A stretch of DNA of 64,000 bases from Charina bottae (taxonomy: Eukaryota; Chordata; Lepidosauria; Squamata; Charinaidae), in contig JALMGJ010000005.1 in the NCBI GenBank assembly GCA_023362775.1, forward strand, positions 90,542,421 through 90,606,420, given 5' to 3'. The notes beneath the pieces are model-generated. The model was not told where the DNA came from. It did not search any database and worked only from the letters and a program-made list of their open reading frames with translations. Shown here piece after piece: positions 9,701 through 21,486 of the stretch (position 1 is the first letter of the stretch; every line of letters begins with the position of its first letter). Made by a program: the position numbers and the translations under genes.

Positions 9701-10351
9701 GATATTCCAGGGTTTATGCATACCGTAGATACCCACATGTTAAAAATTCATGGCATATTTGTGAATGTCCTATTATATGCAGATGATATGATTTTGATGG
9801 CACATTCACAAGTCGGCCTGAGAAGACTCCTGAAAAAGTTGAATGTCTATTGTGTTCATAACTCTTTAACTATAAATAAGTCTAAATCTAAAGTGATGGT
9901 TTTTAGTAAAAGAAAAAGGATTAAATATAAATGGCAAATAAATGGGGAGCCTATAGAACAAGTGAATTTTTTCACTTACTTAGGAGTGGTTTTTACTGAT
10001 ACTGGAGCCTGGGACAATCATTTCAGAAGGACCGCAGGGAGGGCTGAGGTCTGTGCCAAAAGTCTATCTAAACTGTATAACTATAAATATCCCGGCACTT
10101 TGACCCCTATTCTGAAAGTATTTAGAGCAAAAATTGTCCCAATGTTGACTTATGGTGCGGAAGTGTGGGGTCTAACAAATTCTGCCGCACTTGAATATGT
10201 TCAAACCCGCTTTTTAAGAAGTATACTGGGAGTTGATAAAAGCATGTCAGCACCTGCGATTAGAGCAGAAACAGGTATCCACTCTATACATATCCGGACA
10301 GTAACAAAAGGTCTTTTTTTACTGGCAGAAGGTCCATTCAATGGACCATGA
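6743..10351 (+). pseudogene. Vingi-like LINE ORF2: endonuclease and reverse transcriptase
   Basis: A 1202-codon open frame. The first 300 residues are acidic, without a recognised domain. From about residue 310 an apurinic/apyrimidinic-type endonuclease follows: LLTWNIAGW, VQETR, AGDFNAR and a DSDHQPI end near residue 533. The reverse transcriptase starts near residue 775 (NKAPGEDFLPPELF), with YRPISL, TGFRPDRST, AFIDLTAAFDS, GVRQGCILAPMLFNLYIND and the catalytic YADD near residue 1011. Such LINE proteins nick the target DNA and copy the element RNA onto it. A frameshift near 10330-10340 separates the C-terminal end (10341-10991), so the frame stops early. It is in phase with the ORF just upstream, divided only by one TAA. 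Key catalytic residues look intact. Confidence 0.8.
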
Positions 10352-10991
10352 TAGGCTTCCCGAATTATGCCTACTTGAACAAATAAGTATGGATTTTACC
10401 ACATCCTGGCTAAAACATCTCACCAAAGTTATTACACAATACGGACTTCCCATTCAACAGGTACTCATAACTGCACCGCAGGCAAAGGATATTTTTAAAC
10501 AGCGAGCCCTGGATATCAGTGCTCAATTGGACATGGAGACATTGGCAAGAAACGGTTCATTAAAATGGTTAGCTAAGAATAAAACTATTTTTAAATTCGA
10601 AAAATACCTGTCAATGAGTCTAACACAAAATCTGAGAAGGGCCTATTCCAGAGCTAGGTTTGAATTGTTGGACTCTATGGTTAAATATGGTCGTTTCCAT
10701 CATTTGCCATATGATGAGAGGACTTGTGTATGTGGGGACCCAGCCATAGAAGATATTGCCCATGTTTTGTTCGACTGTAAACTATATGACTCATTTAGGA
10801 TTAAATTCCTGTCTCCTTTGTTGGAAAGAACAGCTCACTGGGATTCTAATCACAGATTATCTTATTTTCTTTCGGGCTCAAATACTTTTATTGTGAATAG
10901 GACTGCCAAGTTTGTAGACAAGGCAGTTCAGCTGAGAGCCCGTTATATGGAACAGATTGGAGTGCCATGTAGGGGTGATGAACTCATTTGA
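10341..10991 (+). pseudogene. Vingi-like LINE ORF2, C-terminal part with CCHC knuckle
   Basis: This frame overlaps the end of the RT frame by 11 bp and continues the same protein after a frameshift. Its key feature, around residues 125-145, is the pattern CVCGDPAIEDIAHVLFDC, a Cys-x-Cys ... His ... Cys knuckle usual at the C-terminus of I/Jockey-group LINE proteins. The N-terminal two thirds are helical with aromatic and basic residues. The stop at 10989-10991 is followed by about 200 bp of AT-rich 3' UTR. It would not be made as part of ORF2 without frame correction. Confidence 0.7.
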
Positions 10992-11200
10992 ATTTTGACT
11001 AGTTATACACGTATTGTATTTATCATTATTTCAGGTTATTTAATTATCACATTTCCTTTATCAAAATGGAATATTTTGGAGTATTGTTATCAATTTTATT
11101 AGTTAAATTGTACTCTTGTTATTTCGTTTTATATTTCGTTTTATCTTTGATATGGTCGTAAGACTAATCAATAAAGTTGTTGTTGTTGTTATAGCTTTTA

Positions 11201-12255
11201 CAAATAGCTCCAAGTGCTTTCAGGAATGTGCTGAGAGCAAAAAGGGCAGGGAAGGGATTGACCAAAACTTTACAACAATTCTACACAGCCATTGTTTGCA
11301 GTGGGAAGTGTCTTAAACCAGCTCTAGGGCTTGTCTGAATTTTCCCCTGAGTTTGGAGCGTGGTTGAGGGTTAGGAAATCCAGAATTAGGTCAAATGCTT
11401 CAGCCATGAAACTCAGGATGGAGATGATAGATGGAATGGATTTCTTAGTAGAAAGCGATATATAGATCTTGCATTTGGGCACAAAGAAAATGTCTTTGTG
11501 TCTTCCCAGCTTGGAAAATGCAAGGGCCCTCAATTCCAAAGAAAGTTCTTGATATGGATGACATATTCAGATGCCAAGGCCTGTCAGAGAAACATTTCAT
11601 CAGCAAAGCTGAGAAATTATTTTGCACATAATATCCCCTGCTCTTTGTGACAACATGATCAAGGAAGTATTTTGGAGAAGTTGAATGCTTGAGCAAAATC
11701 CTGTGGATTTTTCATGGACCATTGCAGCTATAATTGTTTATAATGTACCTTGGAAATTACTGCATTTAACCTCCTGGGGTGAGAAGCATTTTCTACAGTC
11801 TTAAGTGAGACTGTAAGTAAGTTGATTCCTTCCAATCCTAGAAAATGTCACACAATTTTTCTTAAAACTACATTGTAGCTTGTGTAGCACTCAAGGCAAC
11901 ATGTCTGAGGATGAGTTGTGGAGAAGTTGCAATCATTCTGTTGCAATCATTTTGGTTGGCTCCAACTGTGGGTTTGAGATTATTTCAATGGAGCAGCAAG
12001 GCTGTGTTTTCCTTTGCCACAGAGCATTAGGACTGGGAGTCTAGAGAGAAGCACTCCATGAGCAGGGAAGAAGGTATTGTAAGAAAAATTGGTTGTCTTC
12101 ACATAAATAACAAGTTGCTCAGATTAAGAACAGCTCAGAATCTGAGATTTTAAAGAGGAAGATTTTTAAAGTGGAAGTTGAGGGCTTTTTTCATGCCACA
12201 TAAGGATGTTTGAGGAGCTCCATTTATCTTAGCATATTTTGATATGAATTGATTT
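11201..12255. other. No gene recognised
   Basis: Unique-looking sequence after the LINE TSD, with only short open frames on both strands and no family motif. Confidence 0.5.
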
Positions 12256-12335
12256 TCACCTCTCATTTTATTTATTTATTTATTTATTTCTCATATTTCT
12301 ACGACCGCCCATCTTGCAAGCAACTCTGGGTGGTG
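12256..12335 (-). repeat. L2 LINE 3' tail remnant
   Basis: (TTTA)n, then ACCGCCCATC and ACTCTGGGTGGT: the antisense form of the squamate L2 tail (CCGCCCAGAGT ... GATGGGCGGT ... AATAAATA) seen repeatedly in this window. Confidence 0.6.
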
Positions 12336-12559
12336 ATTTTGATTTTGATTCTAATTTGAAAAGTTTATATGAAAGCAGGAGACAATGGAACAGTGGGTGG
12401 TTGTGTGTAAAACCATCATGGCTAAGAAAGATTCCTTTGCTTAACTCAGCTTTCCATGGTCCCTCTTGAACGAAGAAGGTCATCTGATGCTTTCATCAGC
12501 TACAGTGGGGACATCCTTCCACAGCAAGCAGCCATGGTCCTGGAGAGGGAAAAGTGTTA

Positions 12560-12775
12560 TGACCTTGGGTGATCTCAAAAAGTTAAGCAAGATTGGACCC
12601 AGTTAATATTTGTATGTGAATTTACCAGGAAATCTCAGGGATGGATGCTAGTTTGAGATGTTGGCAGGACTGGGGAAAAAAGAAGGCAAGAGTAAATCAT
12701 GTCTATATTGTTGCCAAGAAAACTCCATAGATATGTCTACAAAGACAGAAAGAGTTGAGCTTCACTTCCAGTGAA
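12560..12775 (+). repeat. 5S-rRNA-derived SINE, old copy
   Basis: GATCTCAAAAAGTTAAGCA and the following AGTTAATATTTG...CCAGGAAATCTCAGG follow the internal and 3' part of 5S rRNA (GATCTCGGAAGCTAAGCAGG...). A body segment with GCAAGAG...GTTGCCAAGAAAACTCCATAG comes next. Heavily diverged. Confidence 0.5.
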
Positions 12776-13497
12776 AAATATAGTATTAGTTTAACCATGA
12801 TGAAATAAATGAGCTTTAAGTTAAAAGTGTCATGGATTTTTAATGAATTGACCTTAAGTATGATTAAGATAGATTATATGGGAGGGGGGATTTGATCTAC
12901 ATAGGTTCTTTGTTTGTAGTTTGGCAAGTCCAAACACATACTCCAAACACATATTATCTTTGATTGGTACATACTCCTGTGTTTCATTCTGGTTTTGACC
13001 CTTAGACTCCTAGATTTAATAACTCAATAACTTAATGAAATTTATCAGTGTCAAGATTATAGAAGCTTCTTATCTTCCCCCTCAATTTACATCACTATGT
13101 ACCACATGTAGAGAGAGAAAGAATCCAAAGCCCCCCATTGCCATGGCTTTATGACAGTGGCAGGCAATGTCAGTCCTTGAGATGTTGCTGAATTATTGTC
13201 ACCATCCCCATCCCTCCATTATAACATGAAATAAATAGGCATTACAGATGGGGAGAGTGGGTTAGATGTATATCTGCCATCTGCATGGTATATAACCAAG
13301 GGCATTTCTACACAGGTCTCTGCACAACTCCCAAAGTAGCTTCACACCTTTGTGATTCCATGCTGTATTTTCTGTTTAGCAGTTGACTGATCTATTTGTA
13401 ACTAAACTATGGTGCATCCAAATACATAATTTGGGTAATTTCCCTCTTGAGATGCTGAAGCATTATGGGCAGCCTGGTTTCCCATTGGTGGACTGCC
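12776..13497. other. No gene recognised
   Basis: Unique-looking AT-rich sequence with no long frame or recognised repeat. It ends at the left TSD of the next SINE. Confidence 0.5.
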
Positions 13498-13511
13498 TTC
13501 TCGCACTGTAA

Positions 13512-13834
13512 AAAAGGTAAAGGTCCCCCGCACACATTTGTGCAGTCGTGTCCGATTCTAGGGGCCGGGGCTCATCTCCGTTTGTTAGCCAAAGAGCCAG
13601 AATTGTCCAAAGACACTTCCACGGTCATGTGGCCGGCATGATGCACACAGAACGCTGTTACTTACTCACCCAAGTGGTACCTATTCATCTACTTGCATTT
13701 GCATACTTTCGAAATCCTAGGTTGGCAAGTGCAGGAGCTCACTCCGTCACACGGGACTAGGGATTCAAACCTCCGAACTTGCAATCTTCCCATCGACAAG
13801 CCTGGCGTCTTACCCGCTGAGCCACCACGCCCCC
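13512..13834 (-). repeat. Sauria-type SINE
   Basis: The minus strand runs from GGGGGCGTGGTGGCTCAGCG (tRNA-like head) through the Sauria body to a BovB-like tail ending ACCTTTACC. The approximate 14-bp TSD TTCTC(G/T)CACTGTAA (13498-13511 and 13835-13848) has one mismatch. Several body differences from the other copies suggest moderate age. SINEs of this family are mobilised by BovB LINEs. Confidence 0.9.
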
Positions 13835-13848
13835 TTCTCTCACTGTAA

Positions 13849-16800
13849 CTCCTGGGCTTAACCCAACATTTCTCCCTACCTATAGATGTTGAGCCCTCAT
13901 ATTGTCTTCCTGAAATATTCTTGTCTCAAGTGCAGAAGAAGGATAGAGGCTTGGAAGCAGCCATTTGTTTTCAGGTTTGGGAAAAAGCTTCAGGCAAGCA
14001 CACACAATATAAAATAAACCATGGATGGGATCTGGCCATTTCCCCCAATTTTTGCCAACATGCCAATTTTTGCATACTTTGATTGCTTAACTGGGGAGTG
14101 AGCATTGACCGACTCATGGCTTCATCATATTGAGAGAGTGGAAGCAAAGAGTTGACTTCAAGACACTTTTGAAGGATTCGGGAGTGGAAACATTGCCAAG
14201 GTTGAGAAATACTGGTCTAGCTGAAAGTTCATTTCTGCTGGACATGTAACGCGTTGATGAGTTTGATTCAGTTTTCAGAAGAAAGAAAGAAAAAACACAA
14301 TTGAAAAGGGAGGATCATGTATCAGGTTACAAAATAGCTAAAAGATAAGAGCAAATTAAGTGGCCAGCAACCCAAGGACATGTCCTAAGAGACTGTTGGC
14401 AAGGACAACCTATCAGAGAGGCACACCTGGAAGTACTGTTTGAGGTGCTTGAGTGCTGCTCAAAGGGAGGCTGGTTGGTAACGATATTTGCTAATGCAAG
14501 TTGGCCGCGTGTTGGCCCGTACCCTTAATTCTGTTTCTATTAAGTAACGTGAAAGGAATTGTTAACGTTTTGTTTCTGGAAACAGGCCTCTACTTAGAGA
14601 AATTAGAAGTGACATTCTATAAATGGTTTTTAGCTTCAAATTACAAGTCCCCATTTCAGCCATCCAGGAAAATAGTTTTAGACAACTGCTGTTAGTAAAT
14701 CAGAAAGGACATGAAATTTCCATGATGGCTTTCATCATTTGGCTGTTACTTTCATGGAGACTTTATCACTGTGACTGCTCCCCCCATTCGTCTTCTCCCA
14801 CTTTGAACATAGATGCATACATTTATTGGCCTGGAAATGTTCATTAGGTAGAAATATCTCATGGGTTGTAATTTAACCCTTCTGCTTGAATTACTTTCTT
14901 TAAGCAATAGTTATGGTTTGATATTTTCTTGCATTTCTATGGGTAAGAACTGAAAAGAGAATTGGAAATTCAGGTTCAGCTGTCAGATGAGAGGCCAGGC
15001 TATACCTTTTCAGGAAATGAAATTGTGTTCAGCTGCTTTCCTATATAAAGTATCTCCCTATGCATACTAACTAGATATCCCAAAGAGGACAAGTCTGGGA
15101 CACTCTTCTCTGGCAAGCTGTTTGAAAAACAAGTAAGGGAAGGATGTACACAAATGCCCCTCTTTGCAATGTGGAATGGTATAGCCCAGAGGAGTTGTCA
15201 GCCTGGGCCACATGCTACAGCAAGCAGCAAGGGTACACCTGTGTTGCTTTCCTTACATTACACACATAGGCACACGAGGAAGAACTTTCTTTTAACCAGA
15301 CAGCCAGCGAAGGACAGGCGACTAGTGAGTGAACAAAATCCAGAGAATGTATGTATGCCACCATGCCAGGTTCCTCCTCCTTTCCGCTACAATAGAGAAT
15401 CACTCTTCAGTTGCCAGTGTGGACATAAGATCCATGTGACAGACAAAATTGCCATCTGTTTCCCTCTGGATGCAAAAAATCCAGGCCTGCCCTGGAGGCA
15501 AATTACAGCTGTAACAACGTGTAACACTGAGTATTTTTTTAAAAAAATATCATTCATTGATTCATTGATTCATTGATTCATTGATTCATTGATTCATTGA
15601 TTCATTGATTCATTGATTCACTGATTCATTCTGGACTCCGACCAAATCTTGATGAGAATTCTCAAGCTTTGATAAGAATTTGGTTTGGGGGTTTATATAT
15701 ACAGTATATATATATATTGATGGCCCTGGAAGAATAAAAATGTCCTTACTCTTACTCCATCCAAAAGAGGACAAATAAATAAATGGTTAAGGCCCTCTTC
15801 CTGTCTACATTCTTGGTTCATGTAAGTTTGATTCTGTAAGGTTTGATGCAGTGATAAGGGGGAAAAAACCAGCAGTTGCTACAATTCTATGCTGCAAAGC
15901 CACTGAGCCATCTTTCCCATTTGAAGGCCAGTGAAATAATGCCATGTATCCCATGAATCAGGGTTAGTAAGGAGAATGTGCCAGCCAGAAATTCTACAGA
16001 ACTCCAGTGAAAAAAAAGACAGATTTGTTCCACTTCAGATAAACTGGATCACCATCACCATCGCTCTCAGTCTTAAACTGAAGCTAGCATCATAACATTA
16101 GACAAGTCTCGAGCTGTTCCTAAACTTTATATTAAATCCAAAAGACCTAATATAAAGGATCCTTTAAATTTATGCTGAACCCCATAATTCTTTTCTAATG
16201 ACATACCTGTATCTTAACTGCAAGGATGTCATACAGTTTGCACGATGGAATCTCCCCAAATGTAGAAACCTGGACATTTATTCTGTTCATTAGCTTGGAA
16301 GCATATCACTGTGAAGTTCTGGTTTCATTTTTTTTCGCCCTAATGGGTTTCTGAAAGGCATCCTTGGCTGCAGGCTGTTGCAAGAGATCTGCAGCTCTTC
16401 TGGGCCGTACAGATGCACAGCTGTGTTTCAACAAGCAGTTGTCTTTGAATTGGAACAACACTTAGGGACTTTTTTTCATTAGCTTTGACAAGCTTTCTGC
16501 CCACCCTACTGTGCTGAGGCTGGTTGATTGCCCAGAAAAAGCTACCTCGGGGCAGCTTTTCTTTGCTTGGTCATATTTCCCACACAAGCCCAACAGGGAA
16601 TATCACTGCTGCTCTTTTCTTTAGGTTGTCAGATGTTTGTATCCTGCAATTGTCTCTAATATCCCTTCATTATTCCCCAGTCATGCGCATGGATCAGAAC
16701 CCTGCTACACATTTGATCATAAAGGCATTTACCCTTTGAAAAGCAAAATAGCCCTCTTTTCTCCCAAACTGGTAGAGATTTGGAGAAGTTTTTTAATCCA

Positions 16801-17059
16801 TTTTGAATTTAAAAAATATATATAAAGAATATGAAAAATAAATATTAAGACGGGTGGCATAAGTATTAAAGCTAAAACCAGAACTCTAGGGAACACAGCA
16901 GCAATAGGTGAGGAAAGTTCTTAAGCGTGACTTTTTCAGCTAATGGAAATAATAACAGGAAAGAGTTGGCTGGAGTTCCCTTTGGGAAGTTTCATAATAT
17001 AGAAGCTATGGTGGCTGCCGCCCTCTCTGTTGTCATCTTATCTTCTTTATGGGACCAGT
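13849..17059. other. No gene recognised (3.2 kb)
   Basis: Mostly unique sequence. A single MITE end (GCCAAGGTTGAGAAATACTG) lies at 14197-14216 and matches one terminus of the element at 22148-22275. The ATTCATTG array (15541-15625) and a TATA dinucleotide run near 15694-15718 are the only other landmarks. No exon-like conserved frame was found. Confidence 0.5.
15541..15625. repeat. (ATTCATTG)n octamer microsatellite
   Basis: About nine near-perfect tandem copies of an 8-bp unit, the last with ATTCACTG. Confidence 0.95.
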
Positions 17060-17070
17060 CAAGACCTGTG

Positions 17071-17408
17071 GTGGAGAGTGGTGGCTCAGTGGGTAAGATG
17101 CCAGGCTTGTCGATCGGAAGATCACAAGTTCGGAGGTTCGAATCCCTAGCCCTGCGTGCGGAGTGAGCTCCCGCACTAGCTCCAGCTCTTGCCAACCTAG
17201 CAATTCGAAAGCATGCAAATGCAAGTAGATGAATAGGTACCACTTCGGTGGGTAGGTAACAGCGTTCCGTGTGCGTCATGCCGGCCACATGACCATGGAA
17301 GTGTCTTCGGACAATGCTGGCTCTTCGGCTAACAAACGGAGATGAGCACCGGCCCCTAGAGTCGGACACGACTGCACAAATGTGCGGGGGGTACCTTTAC
17401 CTTTTTTA
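17071..17408 (+). repeat. Sauria-type SINE
   Basis: tRNA-like head GTGGTGGCTCAGTGGGTAAG with B box GTTCGAATCC, body with GCAAATGCAAGTAGAT, and tail ACCTTTACC plus T run. A perfect 11-bp TSD CAAGACCTGTG is at 17060-17070 and 17409-17419. Full length and well preserved, so relatively young. Confidence 0.95.
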
Positions 17409-17419
17409 CAAGACCTGTG

Positions 17420-18395
17420 CAAAACTTCAGAGTTGGGAAATCTTTTCTCTGCAGATGTTACAGAACTTCCAGCATAACCGGTGGCAAGGAATGCTGGGAG
17501 TTGTAATTTAGCAAAGTAGAGAGGGCCACTAGAAAATGTCCAGTTGATTATTTGAGGTGCACAAAAATCCATAATCATCTCTATTGGTGCAATTATTTTG
17601 TGGGACACAGTTTGGGAATAATTGGTCCAGGTTTTCTGCAGATCTGATCATTATTTCAATAATTAGCACACTGATCTTTGTGTTACATAACAAGGCAATC
17701 AAATATGATTTGGGGATCTCAAGGTGAGAATTCTGTTAGCCTCAGTCAATATTGGAAGTAAAGTGAAGATTTTGCTCAATTATATTAAAATCTCCTGAAA
17801 TCTCCTAAAATCTAGAAACTAAAGTTTCACAGCCTAGGGCTTGTTGGACACTTAAGGATTTCCCACCTAAGGTCAAACAAGGACAGCAAGCTTAGAGGGA
17901 GAAATCCAGTGTGCCATTCCCTTCCTGCCAGTTTCCCAAAGCTAGCTTGTTCTGATGCAGAAATTCTGATTCTGGGAGGGATGGAAAGGAGATGTGGTAG
18001 AGTGGTAGGCAAGACTTTTTAAGTCCCTCAAGAACAGGGAAACAGTAACCTAGACAAAAACAAGGACTGGGGAGGGGATAGAAAGATGCAAATATCTCTG
18101 TCTTCACTTCTACAAGTTGGAGCACTCCCACTAAAGTGGTCTGCTTGCTCTGTTAAGGGATGACAAGCTGGGTGGTGTTTTTATGATAGGAAGTAATCTG
18201 AAATCCAAAGTCTTCTAGGGAAACAGAAAACATGAGCAGGAGAGTCAAGATTAATTAGCAGCCACCAACTAGTTTTATCTAAATGGCTCTATCAGTTGGC
18301 TTGCATTTTAAGAACGTTTTCAGAAATTGCTTTCTCTGTAACGGTGTTCTTACTCTGAGATGCTTTCCCATTTGTTCTAAGGCTGCAACTTTTTC
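17420..18395. other. No gene recognised
   Basis: Unique-looking sequence. CCAGCATAACCGG...AATGCTGGGAGTTGTAATTT at 17471-17510 may be an eroded MITE piece. No exon seen. Confidence 0.45.
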
Positions 18396-18960
18396 CACAT
18401 CAGCTTGTTGTTGTTGTTTAGGCTTTGAAATCTGATGCAGTCCTTCCACCAGGATTCTCTGTCAGAAACTGCGTCTTTGAGTTCCTGTAAACCCACATGT
18501 GTCCCATCAGTGGCAGTAAGTAGCCACTTTGTATTCTGGTGTCCTCTAGCTTAATTACATTCTATTTTTCCCATTATCAGGGTCTTCTCCAGTGACTTTC
18601 ACCTTTGCCTTATGTGTCCAAAATATTTAAGCTTCAGCTTCATTTTTAGTGCTTCCAATGAGCAGTCTGGTTTTATTTCCTTTACCATTGAACTTCTGTT
18701 GTTGTTTTTCTTGCAATCCAAGATATTCTCAGCTATTTATTCAAGCATCGCAGTTCAAAGGCATCCACTTTTCTTTGTTTAGTCTTTCTGTTGCTCCAGC
18801 TTTCACAGCCATATTTTCCAACTGGCAGAATGGTTATTTTGACAGTACATACCTTTTTTGTCCATGAGATGTCTCTGCACTTGAATATTTTGTCTAGATC
18901 TATCATAGTTTTTCTCCCCAAAAGCAGTCATTTCTTCATTTCATGACTAAAGTAATCATC
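18396..18960 (-). mobile_element. BovB (RTE) LINE 3' fragment, old
   Basis: The plus-strand order TTGTTGTTGTT, CAGGGTCTTCTCCAGTGA, AAGCTTCAGCTTCATTTT, CAATGAGCAGTCTGG, TTTCACAGCCATATTTTCC parallels the better preserved BovB at 26648-27191. Coding on the minus strand is broken; short stretches such as YGCESW remain. Inactive and diverged. Confidence 0.75.
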
Positions 18961-19462
18961 TTTGTAAATTTTTGAATCTAGGAAGATAGTCTGTAACCAG
19001 CTCAGCTGTCTTCTCTGCCTATTTTCATTGGGTTGCTGACATATTCTTAGACTAAATAAATAAATAAATAAATAAATACACAGCAACAATAGACTTCCAT
19101 GCTCTGTTCTGTAAATTCTTTAAGCCTTCCAGGCTTCCAGTCATCAAAACGGTACCATTATCGTAGCTGAAGCTGTGGATGTTTCTCCCAGCAATTTTAA
19201 TTCCAACAGATTAAAATCTTCCAATTAATTTGTAGCATTTTGCTTAACAATTTATTTTCTTTGGTTTTTTTTTTTATGGTTTAGCCTTGCTATCCTGAAG
19301 GGCAATAAAGAAATATATCAAACAAATAATAGCTATCAAAGAGGGCTGATGTACCAAGCTATTGTTATCTACCCATTCTTAGATAGCGAACCACTTGCAA
19401 AATGTTGGCCCTTCTGTTGTAAACAAACATCCCTCCCCCCCCCCAAAAAAAAAAAAAAACAA

Positions 19463-19533
19463 GGAAAGGAAAGGAAAGGAAAGGAAAGGAAAGGAAAGGA
19501 AAGGAAAGGAAAGGAAAGGAAAGGAAAGGAAAG
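19463..19533. repeat. (GGAAA)n pentanucleotide microsatellite
   Basis: About 14 GGAAA units preceded by a C/A-rich run at 19433-19460. The charged open frames across it are artefacts of the repeat. Confidence 0.95.
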
Positions 19534-19554
19534 GAAGCAAGCAATCTGGTAAGT

Positions 19555-19750
19555 TTTCTTTCAAGTCACAGCTGACATATGGTAACTTCATGGACATGGA
19601 CATGTAGTTTTCTTGGCAAGAAACGCTGACTTTTTTTTGTCTTTCTCTTCTTCTGGGATGTTTTTACTTCCTAGACTTTAGCCCTGGAATGCTCTGGTAG
19701 TCTCCGAACCAAGTATGAAGTGGGCCCAACTCTTCATACAAGGTCAGCCA
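19555..19750 (-). repeat. 5S-type SINE remnant (antisense)
   Basis: TCAAGTCACAGCTGACATATGG and TTTTCTTGGCAAG, followed by TGGTAGTCTCCGAACCAAGTA, match the antisense body and 5S-derived part of the SINE family also seen at 24700-24925. Eroded. Confidence 0.5.
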
Positions 19751-20430
19751 GGTGAAAAAAATAGTGCGTAGATATGGGCATCATTTGCTTATCTTGTTTT
19801 GTATCTGGAAACATGGTGTAAGGGGGGAGGAGGAGATGGCTGCAATGTGCTGTCTAGAGAACATAATTATCCCTCCCCAAATACATCACAAAGAACTCAG
19901 CATAAAGAAGTATTCGGTTCACTGCACAAGTACAATGCATAATGATTGCTTTTTTGATGTGATTGTTAACATCAACATTCATTTACGCCAAGTACTTTGT
20001 CAATCTAAGGCTTATCAAAACGAGTTGACCGCTAGAGCTGTGACTTTCTTGGCACACTTTTGAATCAGAAAACAATACTCTCATGTAGAGTTTCTACCTA
20101 ATTTCACCTACTGCAAAATTCATTTAAAAGTTGGAAGAATTCTATTTTAATTTAGAAGCTTACAATCAGTGAGTCTCCCTGCAAGGGCTGTTAATCTTCA
20201 TATACTCACCATATTTCTTTGGAAGTGATTTCAAGTTGGAAGTTTCTACTCAAGAAAACTGTCTTTAGGAATTTAGGTTTTAGCACCTTAAAGCAACATC
20301 AGGAGCTTTATTGGAGCTCTGTTTTGGATTGCATTGATTGTTTTTTTGCAGCCACTATCAGTGTCAAATATAAGATAATGGGAATTTAATTCATATTAAT
20401 GTAGCATATTGGTTTAACTAGCACTATTTA
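19751..20430. other. No gene recognised
   Basis: AT-rich unique sequence. A 103-codon frame at 19752-20063 shows no domain and no supporting context. Confidence 0.45.
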
Positions 20431-20434
20431 TTGA

Positions 20435-20860
20435 TTAGTTAGCCTGTCCTGAATTTTTCATTTGATTTGTATTTGGGGAATTACACAGGTTTACTATTTT
20501 CTGAGTGAAGCAGTGCTTCCTCCTATCTCTTCTAAATCTCCTAATCATCTTCATGGAACAACTCCTGGTTTTAGTGCTCTGAAAGAAGGGGTAAAATTTC
20601 TCCCTGTCCACATTCTGTAGGTCATGCGTGATGGTATATCTCTCAGCCATGTCCACCCAACCTTAATCACTTTTTTCCTAAGTAAATAATCCTAACCATT
20701 CTAGCTCTTTCTTGTAAGAACATTGTTTGAGCCTTCTATCAGTTTGATTGCTTGCTTTTGGCTTTTTCCTGCCCCGGGCCATCCTTCTTTATATTTGGCA
20801 ACCAGAACTAAGCATAGTATTCCATATGCTGATGAACTGTAGATTAGTTTAAGTGCATTG
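20435..20860 (-). mobile_element. CR1-like LINE 3' fragment
   Basis: The minus strand reads MAERYTITHDLQNVDREKF, then FRRDRRKHCFTQKIVNL, the C-terminal segment of CR1-like ORF2 (compare FFTQRVVNxWNSLP). Plus-strand landmarks TTGGCAACCAGAACTAAGCA and CATAGTATTCCATATGC match the CR1 upstream part. A sister copy lies at 40060-40650. Confidence 0.65.
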
Positions 20861-21482
20861 CAATGTTGGCAGTTTTATTTTCAATGCCTTCCCTAATGAT
20901 CCCTGGCAAGGAATCTGTCTTTTCACAATTGCTGCACACGGAGTCAAGCTTTAGCTGCAAGGGAGAGGACACGTTTTCCGTGAAAAAGATCCTTGAACCC
21001 CTGGAGTTAGTTTCCAGTTAGCGTACAGGAAAATGAAGTAGATAGGCTAGTGATCTGACTCAATGGGTATAAAACAGCTTTTTTATGTTCCTGTGGCTGG
21101 AGAGGAACATTGAGGGCTTGCTTAAACCCATCGCATGGAACCCTAATCAAAACCGATACCATTGTCACAAAAACCAATCTGAGAATGTCACAGTTTGGGA
21201 AACCAGTTTTGCAAAAGGTAGAGTTTTTAAACAATTTCAAAGTTAATTGTGCATTATGACACATTGTATCCAACATACACTCACACACATACACAATTCC
21301 CATTAGCAGTTTCTCATTCCCAGTCAATATTTTAATCTGCAGTTCCGAGTGCAATACTGTGTTAAGAATGTGTTATAAATAGATTCTTATTGTCACCAAT
21401 GGTACATCCCTCTGAATTGTAATTAAGCCAATTATTTGAAACTGGCTTAAACTGGGTTACTTTTACCCAGTCCTCACTCTCA
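20861..21482. other. No gene recognised
   Basis: A 115-codon minus frame at 21007-21354 has no recognisable domain. Nothing else is supported before the solo LTR. Confidence 0.45.
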
Positions 21483-21486
21483 TAGT

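Larger units (their letters stand above)
5270..11188 (+). mobile_element. Full-length I/Jockey-group LINE, probably Vingi-like
   Basis: A perfect 12-bp TSD TTATAGCTTTTA (5258-5269 and 11189-11200) bounds the element, which ends in AATAAA plus a (GTT)n tail. It carries a first ORF, then an ORF with apurinic-type endonuclease, reverse transcriptase and a C-terminal CCHC knuckle, and no RNase H that I can see. That layout fits Vingi (the RNase-H-less sister of Ingi). The clade call is from memory of motifs; other I/Jockey-like clades remain possible. A PLE insertion, one in-frame stop and at least two frameshifts make it inactive. Confidence 0.7.

Noticed and set aside
19349..19607. Lys/Glu/Arg-rich small open frames
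   Set aside because: They only translate the (GGAAA)n repeat.
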